Of a stretch of 34,529 bases of DNA, positions 25,305-34,438 are shown piece by piece. Both the position numbers and the translations under genes were made by a program. This DNA is from Flavobacteriaceae bacterium (GTDB lineage Bacteria; Bacteroidota; Bacteroidia; Flavobacteriales; Flavobacteriaceae). The stretch lies in the NCBI GenBank assembly GCA_002700465.1, contig PADT01000016.1, positions 1 to 34,529 of the forward strand, read 5' to 3'. How positions within the stretch are numbered: position 1 is the stretch's first letter; the number at the start of each line of letters is the position of its first letter. Below the pieces are notes generated by a model. That model was not told where the DNA came from. It worked only from the letters and a program-made list of their open reading frames with translations, and ran no database searches.

Positions 25305-26489
25305 TTAATTTAAAAATTCATAAATTCCTGCCGCTCCTTGCCCTGTTCCAACACACATGGTAACCATTCCATATTTTGATTTTCTATCTCTCATTTCGTT
25401 GAATAATTGAACCGATAATTTTGCTCCAGAACATCCTAGTGGATGACCGAGAGCGATAGCGCCTCCGTTAACATTGATTATTTCAGGATTTAAATTTAAC
25501 TCCCTTATTACTGCTAATGATTGAGATGAAAAAGCTTCATTTAGTTCGATTAGTTCAATATCATCAATTTTCATTTTAGCTTGATTTAAAACTTTTGGAA
25601 TAGCTTTAACTGGGCCTATACCCATTATTTTTGGAGGTACACCAGCAACTGCATAGTTAACAAGTCTAGCAATTGGTTCAACATTTAATTCTTTAACCAT
25701 TTTTTCACTCATTATTAAAACAAATGCTGCACCGTCACTCATTTGAGAAGAGTTTCCTGCTGTTACACTACCATTCATGGTAAAAACTGGTCTAAGTTTA
25801 TTTAAAACCTTAAGATTTGTATCTTTTCTAGGTCCTTCATCAGTATCAACAATATATTCTCTAAATGCCTTTTTACCATTTTCATCAAGAAATGTTTCCT
25901 TAACTTTTATTGGAACTATTTGAGATTTGAATTTACCATTTGAAATAGCATCTACTGCTTTTAAATGAGAATTTAATGCGAACTCATCTTGATCTTCTCT
26001 ATTAACATTAAATTGTTGGGCAACTTGCTCAGCAGTTAAACCCATTCCCCAATAATAATCTTCTTTACCCTGTTGGGCAATAGCATAGTCAGGTACAGGT
26101 TTGTATCCTCCCATAGGAATAAAACTCATGCTTTCAACTCCTCCAGCTATTATACATTCAGCCATTCCAGATTTAATTTTTGCAGACGCCATTGCTATAG
26201 TTTCTAAGCCTGATGCACAATACCTATTAACCGTAACACCAGGAACATCTTCAACTTTTAATCCCATTAAAGAAATTACTCTACCTATATTTAGACCTTG
26301 TTCTGCTTCAGGTGTTGCATTTCCGACTATTACATCATCAATTCTAGTTTTATCAAGTTCAGGAATTTCGCCCATCATATGATTTATTGTTTCTGACGCG
26401 AGTTCATCAGGTCTTTTGAATCTAAATAATCCTTTTGGCGCTTTTCCAACAGCTGTTCTATAAGCTTTAACTATATATGCTTCTTTCAT
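25305..26489 (-). CDS. fadA: Acetyl-CoA C-acyltransferase (3-ketoacyl-CoA thiolase)
   Basis: Thiolase of 394 residues, which cleaves 3-ketoacyl-CoA with CoA to acetyl-CoA and a shortened acyl-CoA. The nucleophilic Cys is in VNRYCASGLETIA (near 90), the catalytic His in GGAIALGHPLGCSGA and the second Cys in MVTMCVGTGQGAAGI. NGSVTAGNSSQMSDGAA and ELNEAFSSQSLAV are also family signatures. The 3-nt spacing from the upstream 3-hydroxyacyl-CoA dehydrogenase/hydratase gene argues that it acts in beta-oxidation rather than acetoacetyl-CoA synthesis. The ATG at 26489 gives the typical start KEAYIVKAYRTAVGKAP. Confidence 0.95.
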   Translation of the reverse strand: MKEAYIVKAYRTAVGKAPKGLFRFKRPDELASETINHMMGEIPELDKTRIDDVIVGNATPEAEQGLNIGRVISLMGLKVEDVPGVTVNRYCASGLETIAMASAKIKSGMAECIIAGGVESMSFIPMGGYKPVPDYAIAQQGKEDYYWGMGLTAEQVAQQFNVNREDQDEFALNSHLKAVDAISNGKFKSQIVPIKVKETFLDENGKKAFREYIVDTDEGPRKDTNLKVLNKLRPVFTMNGSVTAGNSSQMSDGAAFVLIMSEKMVKELNVEPIARLVNYAVAGVPPKIMGIGPVKAIPKVLNQAKMKIDDIELIELNEAFSSQSLAVIRELNLNPEIINVNGGAIALGHPLGCSGAKLSVQLFNEMRDRKSKYGMVTMCVGTGQGAAGIYEFLN

Positions 26490-26492
26490 AAT

Positions 26493-28898
26493 TTAATTTC
26501 TTAAAGGTTTACCTGTTTTTAATATATGCTGTATTCTTTCTAGTGTTTTTCTTTCAGAACAAAGAGAAAGAAAAGCTTCTCTTTCTAAGTCTAATAAATA
26601 TTGTTCATTTACAAATGTCGCTTTTGATAAATCTCCTCCGCTAATAACATATGCAATTTTATTAGCAATTTTTTGATCATGTTCAGAAATATATTTTCCG
26701 GCTTTCATTGTGTCAGTACCAACCATGAACATTCCTAACGCCTGTTTTCCCAAAACTTTAATATTTTTTTCACTGCAAGGTGGTAAATAACCATAGTCTG
26801 ACATTAAAATTGCTTGCTTTTTAGCTATTGAAATTTGATGATTTTTATTCATTATTATAGTATCATTATTTGGCTCTAAATAGCCTAAATCAATTGCTTC
26901 ATGAGCAGAGGTAGATGTTTTAGCCATTCCAATATTTAAAAAATATTCCTGCAGAACATTAAGTTCAACATCATTTTTACTAAATTTTCTTGAAGCTCTT
27001 AGTGCCATTTCTTTACAACCGCCTCCACCAGGGATTAGTCCAGCACCCACTTCAACTAAACCAATATAACTTTCACTGTAAACTACCGCTTTATCACAAT
27101 GCATTGTTACTTCACAACCTCCTCCTAATGTAAGTCCGTGAGGAGCTGCAATTACAGGAATATTAGAATATCTTAATTTCATCATACTGTCTTGAAAGTA
27201 TTTTATTGCTAAATTAATTTCATCATATTCTTGTTCGGCAGCTGCCATAAATATCGCTCCTAAATTTGCTCCTGCAGAAAAATGAGATCCTTCATTTCCA
27301 ATAACAATTCCTCTGTGATTTTTCTCGGCTAAATCAACAGCTTTATTTAAACCCATTAATACTCCTTGTCCAAGGGTATTCATTTTAGTTCTAAATTCTA
27401 TATTCAACACACCATCTCCTAAATCTTTAATTATCGAATCATTATTTTCCCAAACGATTGAGCTTTTATTTAAATTATTAAGAATTATTAAAGAATCTTG
27501 ACCTGGTTTAATAAGAAAAGATTTAGAGTTCAAATCATAATAATTTATTTTACCATTTTCAATTTTATAAAAACAGTCAATATTGTTATTTATCATTTCA
27601 GAAACCCATTTGGCTGGTTTAAGCCCTAAAGATTCCATTATTTCAACTCCTTTTTTTATACCAATTGAATTCCAAATTTGAAAAGGCCCGTTTTTCCATC
27701 CAAACCCTGCTCTTAATGCATCATCAATTCTATATAGTTCATCTGAGATTTCAGGAATTCTATTTTGAATGTATGAAAACATTGTACCAAAATTGAATCT
27801 GTAAAACTCTCCTGCTTTGTCAGTTCCATTAACCAATATTGAAAACCTATCAATAACTTTAGTAATTTTTTTAGCACTATTTAAAGTGTCAAATGATACT
27901 TTTTTTACAGGTGAATATTCTAAAGTTTTTAAATCTAAAGAAAGAATAGTTGATTTTCCATTTTCATCTTTAACTCTTTTATAAAACCCACCATCAGTTT
28001 TAGAACCAAGCCAGTTATTTTCTAACATTTTATAAATGTAATCTGGAAGCTTAAAAGTTTCTCTAAACTCGTCATTTGGACAATTATCATAAATACCAGT
28101 TGCAACATTTACAGTTGTATCTAAGCCAACTACATCACTTGTTCTGAAAGTAGCAGATTTTGGACTTCCAATAATCGGTCCAGTTAACTTATCTATTTCT
28201 TCAATTGTCAAATTTAATTTTTCAACATTATTTAAAATATTTACCATTCCAAAAGTTCCAATTCTATTTCCTATGAACCCAGGTGTATCTTTAGCTAAAA
28301 CAGAATCTTTTCCAAGAAATCTTTCTCCAAAATCGTTTAAAAATTCAATTGTTTTTGGTTCGCAATCAGGACCTGGAATAATTTCAAATAATTTTAAGTA
28401 TCGTGGTGGATTAAAAAAATGAGTTACTGCAAAATTCTTTCTAAAGTCTTCAGATCTTCCTTCATTCATTTGCTTAATAGGAATCCCTGAAGTATTTGAA
28501 GTTATAAGTGTTCCTTTTGTTCTGTGCTCTTCAATTTGATTAAACACAATTTGCTTAATATTTAATTTTTCAGTTACTACTTCAATAATCCAATCTACTT
28601 TACTTATTTTATGTAAATCATCAGTAAGATTACCTAGTTCAATTCTACTGGCAAAATTTCTATGATACAGTGGAGCAGGTTTTGACTTGATACACCTTTG
28701 AAACATTTCATTTACTATTCTGTTCTTGACTTTTTTGTTGTCAAGTGAAAGACCAAGTTTCTCTTCTTTTTCGTTTAATTTATTTGGAGCTATGTCAAGA
28801 AGCAAAACATTAATTCCAATATTTGCGAAATGACACGCTATACCAGATCCCATAACACCAGATCCAATTACTGCAACATTTTTAATATTTCTTTTCAT
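26493..28898 (-). CDS. fadB: Fused 3-hydroxyacyl-CoA dehydrogenase / enoyl-CoA hydratase
   Basis: A bifunctional beta-oxidation enzyme of 801 residues. The N-terminal dehydrogenase starts NVAVIGSGVMGSGIACHFAN (NAD site), with HFFNPPRYLKLFEIIPGP and KDTPGFIGNRIG, followed by the helical dimerisation domain. The C-terminal part (about 490-690) is a crotonase-fold hydratase: SAGANLGAI, HGLTLGGGCEVTMHCD and EVGAGLIPGGGGCKE, with both catalytic Glu positions occupied. This order, dehydrogenase first, is that of Bacillus FadN rather than E. coli FadB, so the symbol is used loosely. It lies 17 nt after marR and 3 nt before the thiolase, forming one operon. Confidence 0.94.
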   Translation of the reverse strand: MKRNIKNVAVIGSGVMGSGIACHFANIGINVLLLDIAPNKLNEKEEKLGLSLDNKKVKNRIVNEMFQRCIKSKPAPLYHRNFASRIELGNLTDDLHKISKVDWIIEVVTEKLNIKQIVFNQIEEHRTKGTLITSNTSGIPIKQMNEGRSEDFRKNFAVTHFFNPPRYLKLFEIIPGPDCEPKTIEFLNDFGERFLGKDSVLAKDTPGFIGNRIGTFGMVNILNNVEKLNLTIEEIDKLTGPIIGSPKSATFRTSDVVGLDTTVNVATGIYDNCPNDEFRETFKLPDYIYKMLENNWLGSKTDGGFYKRVKDENGKSTILSLDLKTLEYSPVKKVSFDTLNSAKKITKVIDRFSILVNGTDKAGEFYRFNFGTMFSYIQNRIPEISDELYRIDDALRAGFGWKNGPFQIWNSIGIKKGVEIMESLGLKPAKWVSEMINNNIDCFYKIENGKINYYDLNSKSFLIKPGQDSLIILNNLNKSSIVWENNDSIIKDLGDGVLNIEFRTKMNTLGQGVLMGLNKAVDLAEKNHRGIVIGNEGSHFSAGANLGAIFMAAAEQEYDEINLAIKYFQDSMMKLRYSNIPVIAAPHGLTLGGGCEVTMHCDKAVVYSESYIGLVEVGAGLIPGGGGCKEMALRASRKFSKNDVELNVLQEYFLNIGMAKTSTSAHEAIDLGYLEPNNDTIIMNKNHQISIAKKQAILMSDYGYLPPCSEKNIKVLGKQALGMFMVGTDTMKAGKYISEHDQKIANKIAYVISGGDLSKATFVNEQYLLDLEREAFLSLCSERKTLERIQHILKTGKPLRN

Positions 28899-28915
28899 TT
28901 TCGTTCTTTAGTGAG

Positions 28916-29353
28916 TTAAAAATTGAATATTTTTTTATTTTTAATTAGAGTATTAATTTTTTCAATTGTATTATGAAAATTTTCAAAAGCTTCATCTCCA
29001 ATCTCGTCTTTAATAGCTTGATTGAATTTTAAAACAGCTACCCTTGAAGCATCTCTATTAACCTTACCTCTTTCAGTTAAATAAATAAGTACACTTCTTC
29101 CATCATCAGGATTACCTTTTCTTTCAATTAATTTCTTTTCTTCAAGAGATTTAAGTGTTCTAGATAAACTAGTTGCTTCCATTCCCATTTTTGGACCTAA
29201 TGAAGTCGAAGGGGTGCCTTTTTTAGGATCTATACTTAAAAGAGTAAAGCCAGTAGCCATTGTGGAATCATATTTGGAGGCTTCTTCATTATACATCCTT
29301 GCAATTGCTTGCCACGTTGATCTTAAAAGATGGTCTATGGTTTTTTTCTCCAT
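28916..29353 (-). CDS. MarR-family transcriptional regulator of the fad operon
   Basis: A 145-residue winged-helix dimeric repressor of the MarR family. The DNA-binding part includes MGMEATSLSRTLKSLEEKKL (recognition helix, near 76-95), the wing IERKGNPDDGRSVLIYLT, and the N- and C-terminal helices for dimerisation. It is the first gene of the operon with fadB, fadA and the acyl-CoA dehydrogenase, so it probably senses an acyl-CoA or fatty acid and controls beta-oxidation, itself included; the ligand is inferred only from context. Just upstream lie a TAAATTTG promoter box (5 nt from the ATG) and a long palindrome suited to a MarR dimer. Confidence 0.92.
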   Translation of the reverse strand: MEKKTIDHLLRSTWQAIARMYNEEASKYDSTMATGFTLLSIDPKKGTPSTSLGPKMGMEATSLSRTLKSLEEKKLIERKGNPDDGRSVLIYLTERGKVNRDASRVAVLKFNQAIKDEIGDEAFENFHNTIEKINTLIKNKKIFNF

Positions 29354-29358
29354 TTGAC

Positions 29359-29366
29359 CAAATTTA
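29359..29366 (-). promoter_or_regulatory. Putative -7 box (TAnnTTTG) of the marR-fad operon
   Basis: On the minus strand TAAATTTG matches the consensus and ends 5 nt before the marR ATG at 29353, predicting a leaderless or nearly leaderless mRNA. No TTTG is found at the -33 distance; that place is occupied by the palindrome, which would let a bound regulator exclude RNA polymerase. Confidence 0.6.
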
Positions 29367-29403
29367 ATAAAAAAATACTATGCACGCATAGTATTTTTTT
29401 ATT
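29366..29403 (-). terminator. Terminator of purL and likely MarR operator
   Basis: A perfect inverted repeat of 18-bp arms (29366-29383 and 29386-29403) around a 2-nt centre. In the minus direction it starts 5 nt after the purL stop and forms an A-tract/hairpin/U-tract structure typical of an intrinsic terminator; it is symmetrical, so it could also work the other way. The 20-bp core ATACTATGC-AC-GCATAGTAT (29375-29394) is a dimer-sized palindrome covering roughly -21 to -40 relative to the predicted marR start, exactly where an autorepressor would sit. Confidence 0.75.
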
Positions 29404-29407
29404 TTTT

Positions 29408-32400
29408 TTAAATATTCTTATTTATCCAGTTTTTTGCACTTTCAAATGCTATAATCCAAGGAGAAACTTCGTCTTTTCTGTTGTTTGGGTAGTAGGGCCA
29501 ATTCCAAGGGAAAGTTGATCTTTCCAAATGGGGCATCATTGCTATGTGTCTTCCGTTAGAACTGCTAATTATTGCTGTATTATAGTCCGAGCCATTTGGA
29601 TTAGCAGGGTAGGAGCTATATCCATATTTTCCTATTATATTATAATTTGTTTCTTTATATGGAAGTTTAAATTTTCCTTCACCGTGTGCTGACCAAATAC
29701 CTAGTTTTGAACCAGATAAATCTTTAAACATTATTGAATCATTTTTTTGTATTTCAACAGATGAAAAAATACATTCAAATTTATTAGAATCATTGTGATC
29801 CATTTTAGGTTTTATCTCGTGCTCAGGGTGAAGCAACCCAAGTTCTACAAATAATTGACATCCATTACAAACTCCTAACGATAATGTGTTATCTCTTGTG
29901 TAAAAATTCATTAAACTTTGTTTAGCTTTTTCATTGTATAAAAATGAGCCAGCCCATCCCTTGGCAGAACCAAGAACATCTGAATTAGAAAATCCACCTA
30001 CTGCTACAATAAAATTAATATCCTCTAAATTTTCTCTACCAGAAATCAAATCAGTCATATGCACATCTTTAACTTCGAATCCTGCTAAAGTCATAGCGTA
30101 GGCCATTTCTCTTTCAGAGTTACTTCCTTTTTCTCTAATTACCGCAGCTTTTACTTTCTTTAAATTATTGTGATTGATTTTTCCGTTAAAATTATTAGGA
30201 AATTTAAAATTTAACGGATGCTTTTTGAAATTTTCAAATCTTTCTTTTGCTTTAATTTTGCCACTCTGATTTTGATCTAATAAATAGGATGTTTTAAACC
30301 AAATGTCTCTGTATTTAGATACATCTAGATTTATATTATTAGTATTAGATTTCAGTTCTAATTTAGAATTATTAGTAACCTCTCCAATATTTATAAAATT
30401 GATATTATTTGTATTTAAAACTTCTTCAATTTCTTTTTTACCTTGAAAAACTAAACCAAGACTTTCGCTAAACAATAATCTTATTAAATCTTTTTCTTTA
30501 AATTGGTTTAGATCAATATTTGCTCCTAGATTATTTTCAGAAAAACACATTTCTAATATCGTGGTTATTAATCCACCTGAACTAATATCGTGACCAGAAG
30601 AAATTAGATTTTCTTTTATTAGATTTTGAAAAACATTAAATGTTTTTTTAAAATAAGAGGGATCACAAGAGTCGATTGTTGAAGATCCTATGAAATCTAA
30701 TGTTTGACTAAAAGCAGAACCCCCAATATTAAAATCATTATTTGCCAGATTAATATAATATATGTCTTGATCATTATACTGAAAAACTGGTTCTATTATA
30801 TTAGAAATATTATTGCAATTTGCTGCTGCAGAAATAATTACCGTTCCAGGTGATATGACCTCTTGATCTTTATATTTCTGCTTCATTGATAGAGAATCTT
30901 TTCCGGTAGGAATATTTATTCCTAATCCAATTGCAAAATCTGAGCAAGATTCAACAGCTTCATATAATCTAGCATCTTCACCAGGATTATTACATGGCCA
31001 CATCCAGTTTGCAGATAATGTAACAGATTCTAAAGCTTTTTCAAGCGGAGCCCATATAATGTTAGTTAGTGCTTTCCCAATCGCTAACCTAGACCCAGCT
31101 CTTGGATTAATTAATGCTGGTAATGGTGCATGTCCAATTGAAGTTGCTACACCGTTTTTTCCGCAATAGTCCAATGCCATAACTCCACAATTATTTAGTG
31201 GAAGTTGTAAAGATCCCACACATTGCTGTTTGGCAACTTTCCCGGTAACACACCTGTCAACTTTGTTTGTTAACCAGTCTTTACATGCAACTGATTCTAG
31301 ACTTAATACATTTTGCAAGTAATTTTCAAAAAAATCTACGCTATACGTCTTATCAGAAAATTTGGTGGTTATAGTTTTATCAGTCATTATAGTTTTTGGT
31401 GAACTTCCAAAAAAGTCTGATAATGACAAGTTTATTGGGGATGAGTTGTTTTTTTTAGATTTAATTTGAAATTTTTCGTCGTTTGTAATTTTACCAACCT
31501 TATAACATGGAGCTTTTTCTCTGTCAGCTATTGTTTTAAGTTTTTCATACTTATTTTCTGGTATAATTAATCCCATTCTTTCCTGTGATTCGTTTCCGAT
31601 AATTTCTTTTGCAGAAAGTGTTTTGTCGCCAACTGGAAGTTGATCTAAATTGATAATACCGCCAGTTTCTTCAACAAGTTCTGAAAGACAATTCAAATGT
31701 CCTCCAGCTCCATGATCATGAATTGAAACTATAGAGTTTTCTTCAGATTCTACAAAAGCTCTAATAGCATTAGCTACTCTTTTTTGCATTTCAGGATTAG
31801 ATCTTTGTACTGCATTAAGCTCTATTCCAGAGTTGTACTTTCCGGTTTCTGTTGATGAAACAGCTGCTCCGCCCATACCAATCCTATAATTATCTCCACC
31901 TAAAACAACAATAACATTATTTTCACTTGGCTTATCTTTTAAGCTCTGATTTTCTTTAGCAAAACCAATTCCTCCCGCTAGCATTATGACCTTATCAAAG
32001 CCAAGCGTTTTATTGTTCTCAATGTGTTCGAAAGTTAATACTGATCCAGAAATTAAGGGTTGACCAAATTTATTTCCAAAGTCTGAAGCTCCATTAGAAG
32101 CTTTTATTAAAATATCAATTGGAGTTTGGTATAACCAAGGTCTTTCTTCTTTTATCCATTTTCTTTTTTCGTCATATCTTGGGTATGATGTCATGTAAAC
32201 AGCAGTACCTGCAAGAGGAAGTGATCCTTTACCACCTGCAAGTCTATCTCTAATTTCTCCACCAGATCCAGTAGCAGCTCCGTTAAACGGTTCTACAGTA
32301 GTTGGAAAATTATGTGTTTCAGCTTTTAGGGAAACAACTGAACTGAATTTAGATGTTTGAAAATAAGAAGGTTTGTTTCCATGTTTAGGTGCAAATTGCT

Positions 32401-33052
32401 CGACTACAGGTCCTTTTACAAAAGCTACATTGTCTTTGTATGCAGAAACAATTTCATTAGGGTTTTTCTTAGATGTTTTTTTTATGAGTTTAAATAACGA
32501 GCTTTCTTTTTCAATACCATCAATTATAAATTTTCCATTAAAAATTTTATGTCGACAATGTTCAGAATTTACCTGTGAAAATCCAAAAACTTCACTATCG
32601 GTTAGTTTTCTTCCTAATTTATTTGATAATTCATTTAAATAATTTATTTCTTCATTATTTAACGCAAGACCTTCTTTAAGATTATAATCTGAAATGTTTT
32701 CGATTTCAATAATTGGCTTTGGACTTGCAGAAATTTTGAATAAATTTTGGTCAAGTATTGGATAATTTTCAGAAAGCATTGGGTCAAAGTCATCACTAGA
32801 TTTTTTAGGAACAAATTTTTCAATTCTTAAAATTCCTGTTATTGCCATATTTTCTGAAATTTCCACTGCATTGGTACTCCATGGAGAAATCATGGTTTTT
32901 TTTGGACCTATAAAGTTTGAATCAATAGAAGCTTGATTAATATGTTTTGCTACAAATAACCATTCTAATTTTTTTAAATCAATTTCATTTAATTTAGTTG
33001 ATGAATCTACGGCGAAAATTGTTTCAAATTTATCTTGAAAATAGAGAATCAT
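29408..33052 (-). CDS. purL: Phosphoribosylformylglycinamidine synthase (large single-chain form)
   Basis: Fourth step of purine synthesis: FGAR plus glutamine and ATP to FGAM. This is the large one-chain enzyme (1214 residues; proteobacterial ones are about 1290), fusing PurS-like, synthetase and glutaminase parts. Seen in order: N-terminal PurS-like and linker region (1-200) with FGFSQVNSEHCRHKIFNG, the synthetase core with LKAETHNFPTTVEPFNGAAT, then GGEIRDR, SIHDHGAGGHLNCLSEL, GHDISSGGLITTILEM, and a C-terminal class I glutaminase (about 965-1214) with its Cys in LGVCNGCQLF (near 1060), AHGEGKF and MMPHLERS. All catalytic motifs are present. It ends in the hairpin shared with the marR control region. 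Confidence 0.97.
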   Translation of the reverse strand: MILYFQDKFETIFAVDSSTKLNEIDLKKLEWLFVAKHINQASIDSNFIGPKKTMISPWSTNAVEISENMAITGILRIEKFVPKKSSDDFDPMLSENYPILDQNLFKISASPKPIIEIENISDYNLKEGLALNNEEINYLNELSNKLGRKLTDSEVFGFSQVNSEHCRHKIFNGKFIIDGIEKESSLFKLIKKTSKKNPNEIVSAYKDNVAFVKGPVVEQFAPKHGNKPSYFQTSKFSSVVSLKAETHNFPTTVEPFNGAATGSGGEIRDRLAGGKGSLPLAGTAVYMTSYPRYDEKRKWIKEERPWLYQTPIDILIKASNGASDFGNKFGQPLISGSVLTFEHIENNKTLGFDKVIMLAGGIGFAKENQSLKDKPSENNVIVVLGGDNYRIGMGGAAVSSTETGKYNSGIELNAVQRSNPEMQKRVANAIRAFVESEENSIVSIHDHGAGGHLNCLSELVEETGGIINLDQLPVGDKTLSAKEIIGNESQERMGLIIPENKYEKLKTIADREKAPCYKVGKITNDEKFQIKSKKNNSSPINLSLSDFFGSSPKTIMTDKTITTKFSDKTYSVDFFENYLQNVLSLESVACKDWLTNKVDRCVTGKVAKQQCVGSLQLPLNNCGVMALDYCGKNGVATSIGHAPLPALINPRAGSRLAIGKALTNIIWAPLEKALESVTLSANWMWPCNNPGEDARLYEAVESCSDFAIGLGINIPTGKDSLSMKQKYKDQEVISPGTVIISAAANCNNISNIIEPVFQYNDQDIYYINLANNDFNIGGSAFSQTLDFIGSSTIDSCDPSYFKKTFNVFQNLIKENLISSGHDISSGGLITTILEMCFSENNLGANIDLNQFKEKDLIRLLFSESLGLVFQGKKEIEEVLNTNNINFINIGEVTNNSKLELKSNTNNINLDVSKYRDIWFKTSYLLDQNQSGKIKAKERFENFKKHPLNFKFPNNFNGKINHNNLKKVKAAVIREKGSNSEREMAYAMTLAGFEVKDVHMTDLISGRENLEDINFIVAVGGFSNSDVLGSAKGWAGSFLYNEKAKQSLMNFYTRDNTLSLGVCNGCQLFVELGLLHPEHEIKPKMDHNDSNKFECIFSSVEIQKNDSIMFKDLSGSKLGIWSAHGEGKFKLPYKETNYNIIGKYGYSSYPANPNGSDYNTAIISSSNGRHIAMMPHLERSTFPWNWPYYPNNRKDEVSPWIIAFESAKNWINKNI

Positions 33053-33078
33053 TGAAGAACTTATTTAAATTATAAGCT

Positions 33079-33086
33079 CAAAAATA
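33079..33086 (-). promoter_or_regulatory. Putative -7 box (TAnnTTTG) of purL
   Basis: On the minus strand TATTTTTG lies 26 nt before the purL ATG, in the 106-nt gap between rsmB and purL. No good -33 element is visible. The remaining part of the gap is low-complexity A/T (for example AAATTTAAATTT near 33115), with no convincing terminator for the upstream gene and no purine riboswitch that I can recognise. Confidence 0.35.
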
Positions 33087-33158
33087 TAAGAAATAAAGCA
33101 GAAAACTTCTCTTAAATTTAAATTTTAAATAACGATTTTGAATTACTTATTAACAACA

Positions 33159-34370
33159 TTATTTATAGCTTAATCTAGCCATGTAAAACCCATCGAAACC
33201 AGTTTGATTTGGACTTATTTTTTTTTCATCTTCTTTCTTAAAAGCTTTGCCAATATCAGATTTTAAAAATTCATCAATTTGTTGTTCGTTTTCAGACGGA
33301 AGAATAGAGCAGGTTGCATAAACCAGTTTTCCGTCTTTTTTAATCATTGGAGCATATTTTTTTAGAATTTCTTGTTGAGTGGATCTAATTTTTTCTAAAA
33401 AATCTAAGGAAAGATTCCATTTAGAACCTGGATTTCTTTTTAATACACCTATGCCTGAACATGGAGAATCAATTAATAACCTATCTATTTTACCGTACAA
33501 TCTTTTGATAGGTTTATTGTTTTCGATTACCCTAGTTTCAATATTAAATGCACTATTTCTTTTTGCTCTTCTTTTAAGTTCATGTAATTTATTTTTATAA
33601 ATATCCATGGCAATTATTTGACCTTTATTTCCAGATAGAGCTGATAAATGAAGAGTTTTACCACCAGCTCCGGCACATACGTCACATATTTTCATACCAT
33701 CTTCTATTTTAAGAAATGGTGCCACTAATTGTGATGAGGCATCTTGGATTTCAAACAACCCGTTTTTAAAAGCTTCTGTTAAAAACAAATTTTTTCTTAT
33801 GATTAACTTAAGAGCATCTGGAAATCCCTTTATTTTTTCAGTTTGAATATCTTCATCATTAAGAATTGCTTGAAGTTTGTCAATTGTAGTATTTAAAGTG
33901 TTAGTCCTAATTATAACAGATGCTTTCTGATTCAAAGCATTTAATTCCTTTTCCCAATTTTTTTCACCAAGCTCATCAAGTCCGATTTTGTCTAACCAGT
34001 CAGGTACTGACTCTCTAAATTTTCTTATTTTAATTAGTTCATCAAACTTGCCTTTTATTCTTCTGTTGGGCGTTTCATTAAGTTCCGGCCAATTTGGAAG
34101 TTGAATTCCTTTTAACACGGCCCATACTGCAAATATTTTCCATAGTTCTTTATACTTAAAAGGACTCTTTGCCTGAGCAATTTCTGAGTATAATCTTTTC
34201 CATCTAATTATCTCGTAGCTGGTTTCAGCTATAAACCCTCTATCTCTACTTCCCCATCTTTTATCATATTTAAGAACTTTTTCAATAGTTTTATCAGCAT
34301 ATAATTTCTGATTAAAGACACCATCAAGTACTTTAACAACAGCAACAACTAAATTTTTGTGAAGACGCAT
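33159..34370 (-). CDS. RsmB/NOP-type 16S rRNA (cytosine-C5) methyltransferase
   Basis: A SAM-dependent RNA m5C methyltransferase of the RsmB/NOP family (403 residues). The N-terminal third (1-140) is a helical RNA-binding region (RDRGFIAETSYEIIRWKRLY). The PUA-like/linker portion leads to FEIQDASSQLVAPFLKIEDG, the SAM site KICDVCAGAGGKTLHLSAL, then the two conserved cysteines: DSPCSGIGVLKRNPGSKW (release Cys) and LVYATCSILPSENEQQ (catalytic Cys). Family membership is firm, but whether it methylates the RsmB position or another rRNA site cannot be told. A TATATTTG box lies 14 nt upstream. Confidence 0.9.
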   Translation of the reverse strand: MRLHKNLVVAVVKVLDGVFNQKLYADKTIEKVLKYDKRWGSRDRGFIAETSYEIIRWKRLYSEIAQAKSPFKYKELWKIFAVWAVLKGIQLPNWPELNETPNRRIKGKFDELIKIRKFRESVPDWLDKIGLDELGEKNWEKELNALNQKASVIIRTNTLNTTIDKLQAILNDEDIQTEKIKGFPDALKLIIRKNLFLTEAFKNGLFEIQDASSQLVAPFLKIEDGMKICDVCAGAGGKTLHLSALSGNKGQIIAMDIYKNKLHELKRRAKRNSAFNIETRVIENNKPIKRLYGKIDRLLIDSPCSGIGVLKRNPGSKWNLSLDFLEKIRSTQQEILKKYAPMIKKDGKLVYATCSILPSENEQQIDEFLKSDIGKAFKKEDEKKISPNQTGFDGFYMARLSYK

Positions 34371-34384
34371 TTTACAGTTTTGCG

Positions 34385-34392
34385 CAAATATA
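34385..34392 (-). promoter_or_regulatory. Putative -7 box (TAnnTTTG) of the rRNA methyltransferase gene
   Basis: On the minus strand TATATTTG matches the consensus, ends 14 nt before the ATG at 34370, and has TTAG 19 nt upstream, three of four bases of the -33 TTTG. It lies in the 68-nt gap after the partial upstream gene. Confidence 0.48.
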
Positions 34393-34438
34393 GGTTTTAA
34401 ACTTAATCTTTCTAATCTGAGTAATAATTAGATAGGAT

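Noticed and set aside
26493-28898. Dehydrogenase-hydratase fusion as a novel gene fusion
   Set aside because: The dehydrogenase-first order is known from FadN-type enzymes in other bacteria, so it is not new.
32373-32642. Plus-strand open frame inside purL
   Set aside because: Opposite a conserved catalytic part of purL, with no promoter or recognisable protein; a shadow frame.
33087-33158. AT-rich self-complementary stretch (AAATTTAAATTT) between rsmB-type gene and purL
   Set aside because: Low-complexity A/T with no stable GC-containing stem or clean T run; neither a terminator nor a riboswitch can be supported.
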